Source: Pestalotiopsis fici W106-1 (lineage: Eukaryota; Ascomycota; Sordariomycetes; Amphisphaeriales; Sporocadaceae). Taken from it: a stretch of DNA of 64,000 nt. The position numbers and the translations under genes were made by a program. The notes under the pieces are model-generated. The model searched no databases. It was not told the DNA's origin and saw nothing but the letters and a program-made list of their open reading frames with translations. The stretch spans positions 1,993,681 through 2,057,680 of the forward strand of contig NW_006917102.1 in assembly GCF_000516985.1 (NCBI RefSeq). The letters run 5' to 3'. Positions 12,776 through 25,540 of this stretch are shown piece after piece. The first letter of the stretch is position 1. Every line of letters begins with the position of its first letter.

Positions 12776-15700
12776 ATGTCATCATATCCTATTTCAGAAA
12801 ATTCATGGGCTACCAAGAGTCAATTGCTGGCATCAAATATAACTCAAGACCATGTCGACGCCCTTCGAGCATCCCCTCTGCCAGATACGCAGGTCGAACC
12901 GGAATGTTTGGAGCCTCCCTCTGGCCAGGGTGATAATTTCGACATGATGATGGCTGCAAACGAGCTGCAGCATGAGCCACGCGATGAGACACTTGGCCAG
13001 CTCATTTCCCGCCCTATCGAGTCCATTGAGGATATTTCAGATGGCTTCTCATTTGCAACTTTCTCTTCCAAGCCTGCTCTTCCAAAAACTTACACCGACA
13101 GACATCCTGCAGCCCAGAATCCTCCAGTTCATACCGAACCCCAACACAGAATTACCAATGCTGAGCCTCTCATAGCTCCATCTACCATGGCTTCTGCGCC
13201 CAGGTCTCAGATGACTCACATGAGTCCCATATCATACGAGGCCCCTCGTGTCAGAAGAAGCCCCATCGCCAGACCAACGAAAGATCTCTCAAAAAACTCT
13301 GAGGCATCTACCACGAAGGCTAGCGGGAGCATTGAAACATCTTTGACATCAGGAATACCACAAAACTCCAGTAACAACAACGATCCCCAGGTCCGTCAAG
13401 TTCCTCACAGCTCTGAAGGCTCCGATACCACTTCACGACCGTCGACAAGCCGTGCTCGAGTTGAAAGTTTGAGGCTGGAGTTGGAGCAAGGCTCCCAGAT
13501 TAGAGGCAACGCTCAAATTTCCTCCAAGGATGGCGGCGAGATTGCCTACGATCAACAGCACAAGCACAATGATGGCCACAACAACTCCGAGCATGAGCAA
13601 ATAGACGAACCCGATTTCCACCACCATTCTTTACAGACTGCAACTCACCACCACCACCGAGACAAATATTCTCGACGAGGTGTATCACAGGAGCAGGTCT
13701 CTCAAAGAATGGAACAGGCTACACGGGATGAAGCTTGCCGGTCTCGAGACTCCAATGCATCATTTCCCATTACCATTCCCCACCATGGACAAAACGCTGA
13801 AGTGCACGCTGATACTCCAAGATCCCATAAACGTACATCATCAATTGCCACTCATCGAACAGAGCAGTCCAACAATGGCCCCGAGGTCATAGATTTGCCG
13901 TGGCAGTCACATGCATCACAGCCGTATCGTCATCGCCGAAGAGTTCGGGCGGGCCAAGAACACGGAACAGCAAACAGGCCACTTGACAAGTCGCGCCCCA
14001 ATGAACCATCTCTGCGTCCCAACTCCCAAAACTCAAATATTTCCAAGACAAGAGTGCCAGCGAAACACCACGGACGACATGCTTCGCCAGCCGAGTCCTC
14101 ACGGCATCGTGATTCCACTGCTCCAACGCACTTGCGCAAGGCTGCCTCCAGAAATCATAGAACCCTGGTCAACTCTTGGAATCGATACTTTAGCACTCAC
14201 TATGAACAACAAGATGCACTTGAAAAAGAGATTTCCGACCTCAAAGCCGATCTCGAAGAGTGTAGTGATGTGATTGCCCAGTTGGAAGAGGATGCCCTTG
14301 ATCAAGCAAAAGCATATCACCATCAAATCAACATGCAGAGCAACACCATCAACAAGCTGAGAGCAGAAGGCTCAGACCTAAGAACCCACCTGGCTCAATC
14401 GAAGACTGCCTTTAGCGAAAAGGAGGAAAGGTATGAGACGCTAGTCGAGAAGTGTCGCCAGTACAAGGATTGTTTCAACAAAGCTATTGCTGAGCATCAA
14501 CAACTCTACACCAAGACCAAGCAAAACTTCAAGAATATCGTGGCACAGATCAAGGAGGAATTTGAGGCGGAGCAAAAAGACAAAGACAAGATCATTCGCG
14601 AGATTCTGGATCAAACTGAGTCGATACGCACCAGCTTCCGAAAGAGAGCTAATTTGACTGACCGCGAAGCAAAACATCAGTTCTTGACGAGTACGTTTCC
14701 ATCCCTTCTCGATACATCACTCAAGAAGTAGTATACTAACAGTGCGTATAGTGGCCAATACAATAAAGGCGCTAAAGGTTGAGTTGGCGGAGCGTCAGCG
14801 CGAGTTGACACAAGAAAGGCAAAACTCGGAGATGGCCCGAGACGAGCTTGAACAAGCTCGAGATAAAAATGCGCAGGCTCTGGAGGATTTGTCTGCCCAA
14901 AACACCAAGATTCTTGAAACAATGGAGTCGCACTACCATAATAGCCAAGAATCTACAGCCGTGACCGAGGGGATAGGTGAAAGATTGGACTCATTGTGCC
15001 AGTCAATGAATGATCTCCAACAGCTTATGCCCAATCCCGCAGTCCTCACAGATGATATCTCATCTCTTGGCCAGGATATTACCACTCTAATCACCACGAA
15101 GTTTGGTGATCTCGGCTCCAGAATATCAGATATTGATTGTGGCCAGAAAAACCACAGTCCGAAGATTGATCGAATCGTCAATGTGTGTCGTGCCATTGAT
15201 GAACGTATGCAGAACGAGGATGGTGTTGCGTACTGGCAGAGTAAGTGCCAAGAAGCTGATCAAAACCTTCGTATGCTGGAAGAGCACACCCGAAGGGTAC
15301 AGGGTGAAGTCGACGTTGCTTCGAGGCACAACCAAGATCTGTCTGCCACAAACGATAACCTCATCGCCGAAGTTACCTCTCTTCAAAATCGGATTGGCTC
15401 CCTTCAGGAGAGCCTGCAGGCTGCAGGAAAGAACGCGGCAGTGAATGACGGCAAAATCAAGCAGTTGCTGAGTGTCAAGGATGCCGAGATCACGGAGTTG
15501 CAGTCAAAGCTTGAGCATTGCAAGATTGATCAAGAGAAATTACAGCAAGATCTTCGGGCTCGCGACGACGATAAACTGACTCTTATGACAACTCATCAGG
15601 ATGAGGTTGATGGGTTACAGAGGAAGTGTGCCACTACCGAGAATCAACTCGAGGCAACTGAAAATGCTCGGGGCGAGCTTGCAAAGGAGTTGCAGGTAGC

Positions 15701-16775
15701 CAAGAACAAGATTGAGGACCTATCCAAAAACGATGGAGCTGAACAGGTGATCACCTTCTTGAAGGAGGAAATCAGAGTACTTTCTGAAGTGGTCAAAGAA
15801 CAAAAACGCATTGACACGAAGCTTGAAAATACAGCAGCATATTGCCACGCAGGTGATGTGAGACTCGCTGCTTTGGCCAAACAGTATGATGTCTTGACGA
15901 AGAAGTATTCTGAAGCCAGCAAGGAAAATGACGATCTAGCTGAGATGAAGTCCCAATACATTGAGTTGTATCAGAAGGTGTCCAGACTTTCAATCTCAGG
16001 TGCAGATACCCAAGAAACAGCCCTCACTCCAGCAATGGACACGGAAGAGATGTCTAGGATGAGACGGGTAACAGTGAAGTCACCCGTGGAAGAACCGGTC
16101 CCAGCGGCCCCAAGTATCGAGGAAGAGCGAGACAGGCGTCGCTCGAGTGTCCCTAGAAAGTCCAACTTGAGAGCCACAGCTCACAGCAATTTGGCGGGAC
16201 TTCAAACGGCTGTGGAAACCAAGACATCCTCCTCCCAGGAGAATGCTATCGAAGAGCAAGCCTTTGTGGATTCAGAACCGGTTGACCTCGGCAAAAGAGG
16301 CGTATTTTCCAATCGCAGCTCCTTTAATCGACCGGTTCGAGGTGGAAATCCAGGAGATTCTGCAGTGACCACCAATAACAGCGACAAGAAACGACGGAAG
16401 CTATCCGAGGTTTTGAGTCAGCAAGCATCTGCACAAAGTATTGCCGACTACCCTCAAGATGAGCGCGATTCTTTGTTTGTGCCCAAGCGCAATACACGGT
16501 CTAAGTCCGGGAAATCTGTGTCTAATCACATGGCGAGTGATGGCGACTTGAATGACGAAGATGGGGCAAATGTGAGAGAATATGATGCACCGAGATCATC
16601 GGTCAGCTATGGCCAAAGCAAACGCCTACATCGAAATTCGTTTCTGGTCACCTATGGGAACCAAAATCAAGATTTGCCCGTTCAGACTGCTTCAGCGAGC
16701 AGTCAACCAATTAGCGCTACAACTATTGCACCGGCCGGCTCGAAGCGAAAGCGCTCAGCGTCAATTGGATCTTGA
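12776..16775 (+). CDS. Large coiled-coil protein of unknown function
   Basis: A 1,312-residue protein in two exons (12776-14690 and 14752-16775). The single intron has a textbook branch site, ACTAACA, shortly before the acceptor. I do not recognise the family. Residues 1-460 are low-complexity and polar, with a His-rich patch near residues 278-295 (HHHSLQ and THHHHRDK). From about residue 462 (LVNSWNRYFSTHYEQQDAL) to about 1080 the sequence is dominated by heptad-like Leu/Glu/Lys coiled coil, with a short break near the splice junction. The C-terminal 230 residues are again disordered and contain basic clusters (KKRRKL and GSKRKRSAS) that could be nuclear localisation signals. This architecture suits a structural or scaffolding protein, for example at the spindle pole or nucleus. 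That is only a guess. Confidence 0.8.
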
Positions 16776-18856
16776 TTGCCATGCCAGTTGTCTGAATGAG
16801 GTGGGAAGGATCAATGCCAAGTTTGCAAACCGCGTGGAGCATTATTTGCTAGTCACTCGCTGGAAAGTTTTGACAAGTACCAAAAGAAATCTAATAAAAA
16901 GAGGGACAAGGGGAAAGGGAGAAAGCAAAGCAAAACTATGAACCACAACTGCCATACTGCTGAAAGGCCATTTTTGTCGAATGTTCAAGATCTCACTTTG
17001 GTAGAGTAGAAATATATCGTAATGAGGTCTTATTTCCGTTCTTGAACGCCAATCGATGCATCTCCAATAGTTTACATCATCTCATCTTAATGTACATGTA
17101 AAGAGTCGTGACAGATCCGCAACTATTATGTGCGTGTGAAGTCGTAGCGCAATTTTGGGAGAATTCGGTGTAAAGGTCTGAATAGATCGATTCTGGCCAG
17201 CCCAGCCCGAAGCCGCAGGCATAGCACTTGCGGTAATATCTCCCCCAGAGTTGTCAAATTCGACCAGAGTCCCGACGAAACTCCTTTGGCACAGCAGACC
17301 AGGTCAAACTATAGCCAATTTATTTGCCTTTCCGCTTCTGCTCGAGGAAGAGGACCTTTTTCCGTACTATATTCAGAAAGTATGGTTAGCCAATGAAGCT
17401 GTTCAATTTATTGCCATTGACTGCTTCTTTCCCAGAGCTACGCGGGATCATGGGCGCAATGTTAACCAAAGGTAGATTGATAGCTCTTGCGCTTGGGTTT
17501 CATGCAGACATTGGGAACGTGGCCGATGGCAAGAGCACCGCCAATGGCGCTGGAAATCGATATCCAAAAACGGCGTGCCGTTGGATGAAGAGAGACGTAC
17601 TGATCGGGTCATATTTGAGCATACTCATGGGATGCGACGTTCGGGGGCGCGTAAAAGTGTAGAAGAAGCCCGTCATGGCCATGGAGAGGAGGCGCACATT
17701 GATGATGCGGGACTTGACTGTTTCGGGGTTATTCCATGTCAGCAAGAAGGCTTCTCTCTATATAAATCTATATGCATTCGGCTGCCAGGGCTCGGGGGAA
17801 AGGGTGCGCTCGTGGACGGGACGAGCTTCGGGGCTGTTATTTGATCGTCTTTGGGAAGTGCTTGGTGTGTTTTTGGCAGGCAGAAGACGTACCCTTCTTG
17901 GCCATATTGGGCTATATCTGGACGACGACCTTCGCAGTGCTTTGAGCAAGAGGATCGGAAGCCGGGGTGGGTTCAGGGCGCGGGATTGTAGAATGACGTT
18001 GGCGCTCGAGGCTGCGTGCCCTTTCCTGTCTGGCTCGTGAGGTTTGATGCGATGGCAGCAGCCTCGCGATGGGGTAGACTTTTTGGTGGAGCTACTCCAG
18101 ATTCGGTGGGTTACAAGGATAAGTCTGCTTTGGTGAATAATCTTTCAGTGGGGCACTTGGCTAGAATACACAGTTGAGCGTGGACTTGTCTGGCGATACA
18201 TGATAAATTCTCTATATACAAGCTTGATCAATTACTGTCTTGTGTAATAATAACTCAATGTCCAAGACTGTCTTCATTGAAATCTTGCAAAGATCACTAT
18301 TAACGTCTAAAATCAATGTTGTTGGAATCATGCAAGCCAGTTCCCGATAGATGCATGTCATCTAACCTAAGGTTAGAGCACACCCGAAAATCCGGTAGCG
18401 CCTTGGCACTCTGGAACTAGCCGACAGCGCACTTCACACCAATAACGGGGACCCATCAACCCATGGATGCTCTAATGAATTGGCGGTTCGGTTACGCTGG
18501 GTGAGTTGAAACAAATTGTGGCTCCACCAGTCAATCCCCCCATCCATCCCTGAGAATGGAGCTTGAGCGTTGTGTCGCATCCGCATTCTTGAAACAATAT
18601 CTGGCCATATGTTCGTGTAACAAAATTCCCTTCTTTGCTTGAATGCTTCAACAGCAGGCTGTTGTATAATTTTGTATCTTCAGAGTTTGGCTTCTTTCTT
18701 GTTAATTTCTGGCTGCAGACACGACGCGACGTGACGAACTCTATCGGCGCTCTTGATAAGCTCTATATCTGCTGCTGTATGGTATATGAGCTTTGCATAG
18801 TACCCGTGCATGATTCGTCTCTAGTATTGTCACGCCAAACAGACAAGCAGACAGCA
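16776..18856. other. Intergenic, one doubtful minus-strand reading frame
   Basis: About 2.1 kb with no confident gene. On the minus strand near 17915-17500 a membrane-like frame with possible splice sites is seen (see findings). The 3' part (18200-18850) is the AT-rich promoter of the following gene. Confidence 0.4.
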
Positions 18857-20736
18857 ATGGCTCCCAAAAAGGCCAGCAAAAAGGCCGAGGCCAAATCGAT
18901 ACCAGTCATGATTGACCCAAACTCACCATACACTCCGGAAAGTTTCCAAGATGAACTTTCCAAGCTCGCCCAACAGGCCAAGAAGGAAACGCCGCTGAAC
19001 TGGGCCATGCGAGAGGGCGCCATCTGGTTCAAAGCGGCAGCGTTACTCGCCTTGGTGGCTGTATATGCCAACGTCTCTGAGCTGGCCATGTCACCCGTCT
19101 ATGGCGGCATTCCATCGTCGATTTACCACTCCAAGGTCGTTATGGGCGGTGCCTTTGTGGGATGGGCCGGCAATCTAGCCCTGAGGCGTCATCTACGCAT
19201 GAAGACGAAGTACTTTCTGCCTCTCATCGCCGCATACATTCCTCTGGCCCAGTTCTACCTCTTCAAGCTCAGTGGGACTTTCACGGCTACTTGGGGCCCC
19301 TTGGTCACGGAAATGCTTACTCTCTTCCCGCTCATGACCTTCTCGCTCGCCTGCGTGGCCGATACGCTGGAGCAGGCCGACCTCGACTGGCTGCCCAAGT
19401 GGGCCGGCGACGCAGCCCCTGGATTTTTATCCTACGGCATTTACAAGTTCTGCGAGATGTTCTCGGCAGAGCACTTGCCTCATGGACTAGGCAAGTCTGT
19501 CTTTCAGACCCGAATGGGTTGGGAGGTCGCCCTGGCTGGTACCTACACCATCATGGCACCATCCAAGCTCCTCCTCTATGCCATCCCGGCTTTGCTGCAC
19601 GCCGCAGTCCTCAACACCCACATCATGACGCCTATTGCCACCAACTCTGTCAATGCTACGCTGAATGCTGGCGGATGGTCGCTGCTCGAGCGTGGAGAGT
19701 CGCTCACGGGCTACATTTCCGTTTTGGAGAGTGACCGTGACGGATACCGTGTGATGAGGTGCGACCACAGTCTCCTTGGTGGCGAGTGGCACAAGCTCGC
19801 TCGACCCATCGTAGGAGAGCCTGTCTATGCCGTGTTTGCCATGCTGGAGGCTGTTCGGCTTGTGGAGGTGGATGACAAGGTCCCGGATAATGAGGCCAAG
19901 GCCCTCAATATGTAAGTTCCCACATATGATGGAATCACGCACTGATGCACGCGTATATTGACAATTTTCAGTGGTTTGGGAATAGGCACGACTCCCTCGG
20001 CGCTGATTGCCCACGGCATCGACACTACCATTGTGGAGATTGATCCCTTGGTCTACGACTACGCCGTCAAGTATTTCGGTCTGCCTGTAAACCACACGGC
20101 CCAGATTGAGGATGCTGTGAGCTACACGGCGCGAACCGCAGAGCATTCCCCCGAGAGCTTTGATTACATCATCCACGATGTGTTTACTGGCGGCGCCGAG
20201 CCCATTCCCTTGTTTACCTTGGAGTTCCTGCAGTCATTGCACACTCTGTTGAAGCCAAACGGCGTAGTTGCTATTGTAAGTTCTCTGGTATTCCATGTCA
20301 AAGATTGCTTGTCCTGACTGGGTCACAGAACTATGCCGGTGACTTTACCCTCCCGCCTTTGAGCACTGTTATCCGCACCATCAGAGAGGTTTTCCCCTCT
20401 TGCCGGATCTTCCGGGAATCCCCCATGCCGTCAGAGGACAAGGTGGCGGCCGACGGTCGTGACTTTGATAATGTCGTGGTCTTTTGCCGAAAGACGACCG
20501 ACCGCATTACCTTCCGTCCCGTTGTGGAGAGAGATCTTCTGCAGAGCCGTGCCCGGGCGCATTACCTGATGCCCAAGAACGAGGTGCCCGAGTCGGCCTT
20601 CATGACGGGCGACGACGTCAAGCTCGTGCGCCAGAACGACACGGAGACCTTGGCCAAGTATCATGACCAGACGGCCCTCGGGCACTGGGCGGTAATGCGA
20701 GAAGTGATCCCCAAGAACATCTGGGAGAACTGGTGA
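18857..20736 (+). CDS. Membrane protein with spermidine/spermine-synthase-like methyltransferase domain
   Basis: 588 residues in three exons (18857-19911, 19972-20275, 20329-20736). A Lys-rich N-terminus is followed by several hydrophobic segments (about residues 55-76, 94-110, 118-138, 147-166, and two more near 190-245). The C-terminal half has a class I Rossmann fold of the spermidine synthase superfamily. The nucleotide loop is LNIGLGIGTTPSALIAHG near residue 350, and the acidic strand end is TTIVEIDPLVYDYA. YIIHDVFTGGAEP and LLKPNGVVAINYAG also belong to this fold. Intron 1 interrupts the glycine-rich loop. Canonical soluble spermidine synthases lack the membrane half, so this is a separate fungal membrane family. 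A polyamine substrate should not be assumed. The start at 18857 gives the expected MAPKKASKK opening; the frame upstream has no ATG with coding character. Confidence 0.85.
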
Positions 20737-21315
20737 TTACGTAGCATCTAGAACTGTAAAAAGTTTTAACAAAATGTGGTGCCGATAATTGTACATGGAT
20801 GTACATAAGAAAATTGATTTCTACAAATTTCTCGCAACCTCATCTGACCCAAGGATGCTGCTCTGTTTCAAGACAAGACCGGTATCACGAATATGAGACT
20901 GTGAGGGGCCGGAAATAGCATTCACTTGGCCGCTGAGTAACATCGCACCAAACGAAAGAAGGGTCTCACCACTTCAGATCCTTGAGCACAAAGCCGCGCA
21001 TGTTCAAGACTAAGTCTTTGTGCTTGTTCATCTCTTTGTCAGTCTCATGCACTCTGGAATCACCCGAGACAATGCTATTGCTTGTGCCAGATTCAAAGGG
21101 CATAAGACTTGACTTTGTGAAGGCACGATTGTTTATGAATGCTTCATTTCTATGTCTTCTTGGATGAGAGAAAGAAGAAGTAAGTAGTACGGTATCGGAC
21201 CCAGGGTGATATAAATCCCTGTTGTCTCTTCATGTGTATATTTTAGTAATCATTCAAGAGATTTACAACTCGTTAAAACATTCACGAACCAGGAAATTAC
21301 GATTTTTTAGCAGAA
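20737..21315. other. Intergenic
   Basis: 579 bases. A TATA-like element near the right end belongs to the next gene; otherwise nothing is seen. Confidence 0.5.
21210..21216 (+). promoter_or_regulatory. TATA-like element
   Basis: TATAAAT lies 106 bases before the ATG at 21316, a usual distance for a fungal TATA box. Confidence 0.45.
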
Positions 21316-22041
21316 ATGGCTCCTCGATACAGCAAGGCTTTTTTCCCAGCAGAGGGTGCTTCCTCTTCATCATTCGATCAGGACTTTCATGATCAAATCG
21401 AGTTTGAGTCTGAACCGGAGGGTAGTGAGTCTGCGGGATCTGAACAAAGTGGTTCAAGCAATCAGGACGGTTCTAGCAGTCAAGATGATGCCAGCAGTCA
21501 AGATGGCTCCAACAGTCAAGATGGTTCCAACAGTGCTGCAAGTACTTCTGACGAGGAGCGCAGCGACTCCGACTTTCTAGACGAAATGATAGCGGCGTTC
21601 GAATTTAACGCCTTGGCCCTTTCCGCCTTTGAACTGTACTGTGAGCAGTTTAAAAACACAACCTTGTCCCTCATCCTGCCGTCCGAACAGACCCGATGTG
21701 CCTCGCTTCTCATTGAACTAATCGACGCCATGTACGACGAGCTCGAGGGCAAAGGAGAGAGGGACGCAGTATCCCAGGCACTAAGGGCGTTTCGCGATTA
21801 CGAAACATCCATGGTACGTCGCGCACGCTTTGCCAATCCAGTGAGAGTCGGCCAGGCCGTGTTCGGTGATGACGGTGGGGACGTGGCCGCGGCCGGCACC
21901 TCTCGGCGCTCTCGGCGTGTCGCTGGCCAAAACCCCCTGGTCCACATGGATAGGGTGGTTCGATCCCGGCCCGACGAGTTCATTCTTAATGCCGTGGTGG
22001 TTGCATGGGATGCCCACTCTCGTCGTCGACGTGGTGAGTAG
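21316..22041 (+). CDS. Hypothetical protein with Ser/Gln/Asp repeats
   Basis: A single-exon, 241-residue acidic protein that I do not recognise. Residues 35-75 are a low-complexity array of short units built on S-S-Q-D-G/D-S/A-N, encoded by degenerate repeats of about 15 bases at 21450-21540. The central part (FLDEMIAAFEFNALALSAFE, then LLIELIDAMYDELEG) is predicted helical. The C-terminus is basic, with SRRSRRVAGQ and SRRRRGE. There is no signal peptide or membrane segment. The good TATA-like element and a normal codon pattern after the repeat support a real gene. Confidence 0.65.
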   Translation: MAPRYSKAFFPAEGASSSSFDQDFHDQIEFESEPEGSESAGSEQSGSSNQDGSSSQDDASSQDGSNSQDGSNSAASTSDEERSDSDFLDEMIAAFEFNALALSAFELYCEQFKNTTLSLILPSEQTRCASLLIELIDAMYDELEGKGERDAVSQALRAFRDYETSMVRRARFANPVRVGQAVFGDDGGDVAAAGTSRRSRRVAGQNPLVHMDRVVRSRPDEFILNAVVVAWDAHSRRRRGE

Positions 22042-23422
22042 TAGGGACTCGTCTGCATTGACGAGTCGAGAGTCTTCTCCATCTTGAAACTGGTCAAGGT
22101 ATGAACTGTTGGATTGTCAAATGGTGGCTTCCGCCCGAAAGGTAGAATTCATTTCCTCTTTCTTCACAAGCCTACTCTGGGCAGTTGAAGGGTATTCCGA
22201 ACTGAGTGTAGGCCCGGCTTGAACGAATATAGAATGTGGAAATAAAGCTCATACATGACAAATATTGACTAAAGACAAATGAACCTTGCATAGATTTTCA
22301 TAGATGTTATCGTAGATGATAAAGAAGCTTGTCGAGGCAGTGGTAATATGATTCAGCGTATATGCGTATATGGTCAAGAGAAAGGTGACTTGCATTGCAA
22401 TAATCCTAATTATGTGCTTCCAATTTTTCAGTACAATGCCATTCAGTTTCCGCCAAACGTAGAATCATTGTTCTCGTGGGCTGTGGCGAAATGGAGGTGA
22501 CCCGAACTGCCTCAATAGTAACAGGCAACCTGCTCAGAACGACTCGACACTCCGATACGAGCTGCACGGCCACGCCATGGTCTCGACGTAATGCCAGAGT
22601 CTCGGAGGCTGACATGAGACTCATGTTACGAAGTATATCTTTCTTTATTCATTCACGTTTCTCCATTTTTTCCTCGTTCCTTTTTCCCTGTGGTGGTCCG
22701 GGTCAAGTGGAGGCCTCGTGATGATACTTAATTGTAGTTGAGGCAGGACTCGTTTATTATTGCTCCCAAAACCAATACAAACAAGAGTATATACCGAGAG
22801 GCTCCTCCAGCTGAATGAACTAGACATGGAACTTCAAAGGGAAGTGTAACTTGAGGAAGTTTCAAAGTGGGTAGACTAGGTAGAATTGAAGAGTCAATGA
22901 GAGTCGAATGCGAAGAGCACGTCTGATCAATCTCATGTCAAAAGTCATGATCTGATCCTTTACACGATAGTTGCCTGTCAAGCAAACTTATACGAAACTC
23001 AAGATGCCAAGAGCTATAAATTAGGGCACCCGGTAAATGCCAAAGTCCACTGCTTATAACGATCGGACCCATTCTCACACGTAGGAGGAGGTTTGTCTCT
23101 TCTTGTACAGCCACTGAATGGGAAAATACAATACATGATTATTGTGAAAACAAGCTTTAAGCTTTACTCACTGCACCAAGTATTTCACTGTAAGTTAAAT
23201 CATTCACTGGAGGTCAATTTCGAACGCAGCGAGTTGAGATCTCATTTGAATTTTCAGGCTATAAAAAAGCAAGTCTAGGCTACATAACAACAAAAAAAGC
23301 TTAAAGAACAAAACAGGTACCAAAAAGGAAACAGTGACAGAAGAGTGAAAGGAGCGTCCGTGGTTTGTAGCATGTACCAACCATATCAGTTTGCCGGCAA
23401 TGTTGCTAGTGTGGCAAATGAC
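22042..23422. other. Intergenic, AT-rich
   Basis: 1.4 kb between convergent genes. Only short ORFs without motifs are seen. Confidence 0.5.
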
Positions 23423-24464
23423 TTAGATCTTGACATCCTGGTTCTTTCTCCAGTCCTTGATGGTCGAGTAGGGGGAGCTCTGGCGAGGCAAGACGCTGCC
23501 ACGACGAGTCATCGGGGTCGAGAGCTGCTTGGAGGCCAAGTCAAAGCAGCCAGTGGCGTTGTTACCAGCAGAGCAGAAGTCGTAGAGCGTCTTGGAGTCC
23601 ATGTCGCAAAACTTCTGCTCGCCGGTGTGGGCAAAGTCGGGTCCCAAGGAGCTGTCCGAGTCGCAGAGCTTCTGGGCCGAGTGAGTCTGGGAGTCGCTCA
23701 CGACGAGCTGGCTGGCCATCCAGCCGGCACGAGTCGGGGTCTGTCTCTTGGTCTTGCGAGTGAAGTAGTTGATACTGTTGGGGTCCGACTCGGTGCGCAA
23801 GCCAAACTTGATGTCGTCGCAGAACTGCTCAGGATCCGTGTTGCTCTCGTCAAACGAGACGTTGGCATAGCTGGGCCAGCGCACCTGGAATCCAGTGTTT
23901 GGTTGGTCACCGTTGGCATCGATCCAGAAGCAGTCGGGCTGATACTCGGAGTCGCTCTGGGGATACATGCCGGACGCGTACCAGGTTCCACCACAGACGC
24001 GTCCAAAGTCTCCGCTCACGGCGTACGAGGTGCCACCACGATCGTCGCTCATTTGCACGGTGGCCCAGGCAACGCAGATGGCATCATCGTTGGCGGAGAA
24101 GAGTGAGTATGTGTTCTGGTTGTCATGCGAGATGGTTACCGATCCCAGATTGCCGGCATCGACGGTGCCGGGATCAGCGGTCATACCGACGAACACGCCG
24201 TTGTCGTTCCAGACACGACTTTGTTCACAAGTAAGCATTATGTCGGTGGAAACTCAGATAGTAAAGGCTCTATGCTTACACGTCGGGGAGATCACCACCA
24301 GTGTTGGTTGGCGGAGCTCCATCGGCTCCCTCTAGGGCAACTGCCACTTTGACGACGGAGCCAGAGTTTTCCTCATCTCCTCCAAAGTTGTCGATGCCGA
24401 ATTGGACGATTCCAAGGATTCCGGAGATGACTCCGATAGCTTCAATTGCAGCAACACCAGCCAT
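23423..24464 (-). CDS. Hypothetical fungal protein with hydrophobic N-terminus
   Basis: 326 residues in two minus-strand exons (24464-24280 and 24218-23423). The 61-base intron has a GTAAGC donor and an AAG acceptor. I do not recognise the family. The N-terminus (MAGVAAIEAIGVISGILGIV) is hydrophobic enough for a signal or anchor but lacks a clear cleavage site. The body is rich in Asp, Asn, Trp and Cys, for example RVWNDNGVFVGMTAD, CGGTWYASG and DCFWIDANGD, which suggests a disulphide-stabilised beta-rich extracellular domain. The C-terminal third has regularly spaced Cys residues (KLCDSDSS, KFCDMDSK, YDFCSAGN). Extracellular location is inferred from this composition. A TATA box lies at a suitable distance upstream. 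Confidence 0.75.
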
Positions 24465-24636
24465 TGTGATAACTGGAGGGGGTTCAAAGAGTAAAGAGTA
24501 AAGTTTTTCTAAGTGTCAAGTATTTTACAAAGTTTTGAATCGAAGTGTTGATGAAGAGCTGTCAGTGTTTGTTGGAGAGATGTGATGATGAGTATGAGAC
24601 TTTTTTCCTGGAAGTTGAGTCGGAATCGTGACTGAC

Positions 24637-24642
24637 TTTATA
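24637..24642 (-). promoter_or_regulatory. TATA box of the minus-strand hypothetical gene
   Basis: On the minus strand this reads TATAAA within GTCTATAAAG, about 175 bases before the ATG. Confidence 0.45.
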
Positions 24643-25477
24643 GACACCTTGACTGTTCAAAGTCTCTGAGCAGTTTGAACTATTTTGAGCTCATCATGAA
24701 GACAGAGAGCTTGTATGCCGCATTAGAATCCACATGCCGATCATGAAGCCCAAGAAGCCCACAAGGCTGCATGAACCATGATGCACTTTTCCTGGACTCT
24801 CAGTCTCTTCAGAAAGGATTCTTCCTAGATGGGTAATTTGCGTTAGCAACAGGTGAGAAGCATCTGATCTCACGGTGAAGTCAATATTCTTGGCGAAGTG
24901 AGAGTCTTATCATGATGGCTGTATGATGACTTTGTTCATCACGAGCTTCCTCAAATTTGGCCATGAATCCTACTCGGTTCCCTTTTCGAGCGGACCGAAA
25001 CTGTTAAAGAGTATTCTCCATCTCCATTTCGGTCGATTTTAATGGAGATCTCTGGATCTGGTGAGTAGTAAAGGATGCCATATCTGACAGGATCATTGCT
25101 CAGTACAGTTTTATTAATACACTTCTTTGGGAGAAGGATTTTGACGCCCTGGACCATAGTGCTGGGACTGTATCCATTCTTGTTGTATCCTCTTTTTTTC
25201 TTATACCATTCTTCCGGGGGAAGTTTCTGGCGAGATGAAAAATCATTGGAGAGTCACTGAATATAGCGGGTCGATTCTCAAAGGTCATTAACTGCGAAGA
25301 TTCCATATAGCACAACCTTTTCTTCTACCAAATATCAGAGTTCAGGTACAGTTTGAAGTCTTTCTCTGTTGAGAAGATAATAAATTTCTATCATTAACAA
25401 TTTCTAAACAAGAGCTAAAATTGGTACTGATTGGTTAAAGTCAAAATCTGTAGCGATCACAGGGCAAGGATCTATGT

Positions 25478-25540
25478 AGGCATATGCAAGGGATTATCCA
25501 GGCAAATGCAAGGGATTGTCAGGCACAGGCAAGGAGTCTT
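25478..25540. repeat. Short imperfect tandem repeat (about 21 bp x 3)
   Basis: Three consecutive units start with AGGCA and share the core AAATGCAAGGGATT in the first two copies. The third copy is degenerate. Confidence 0.55.
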
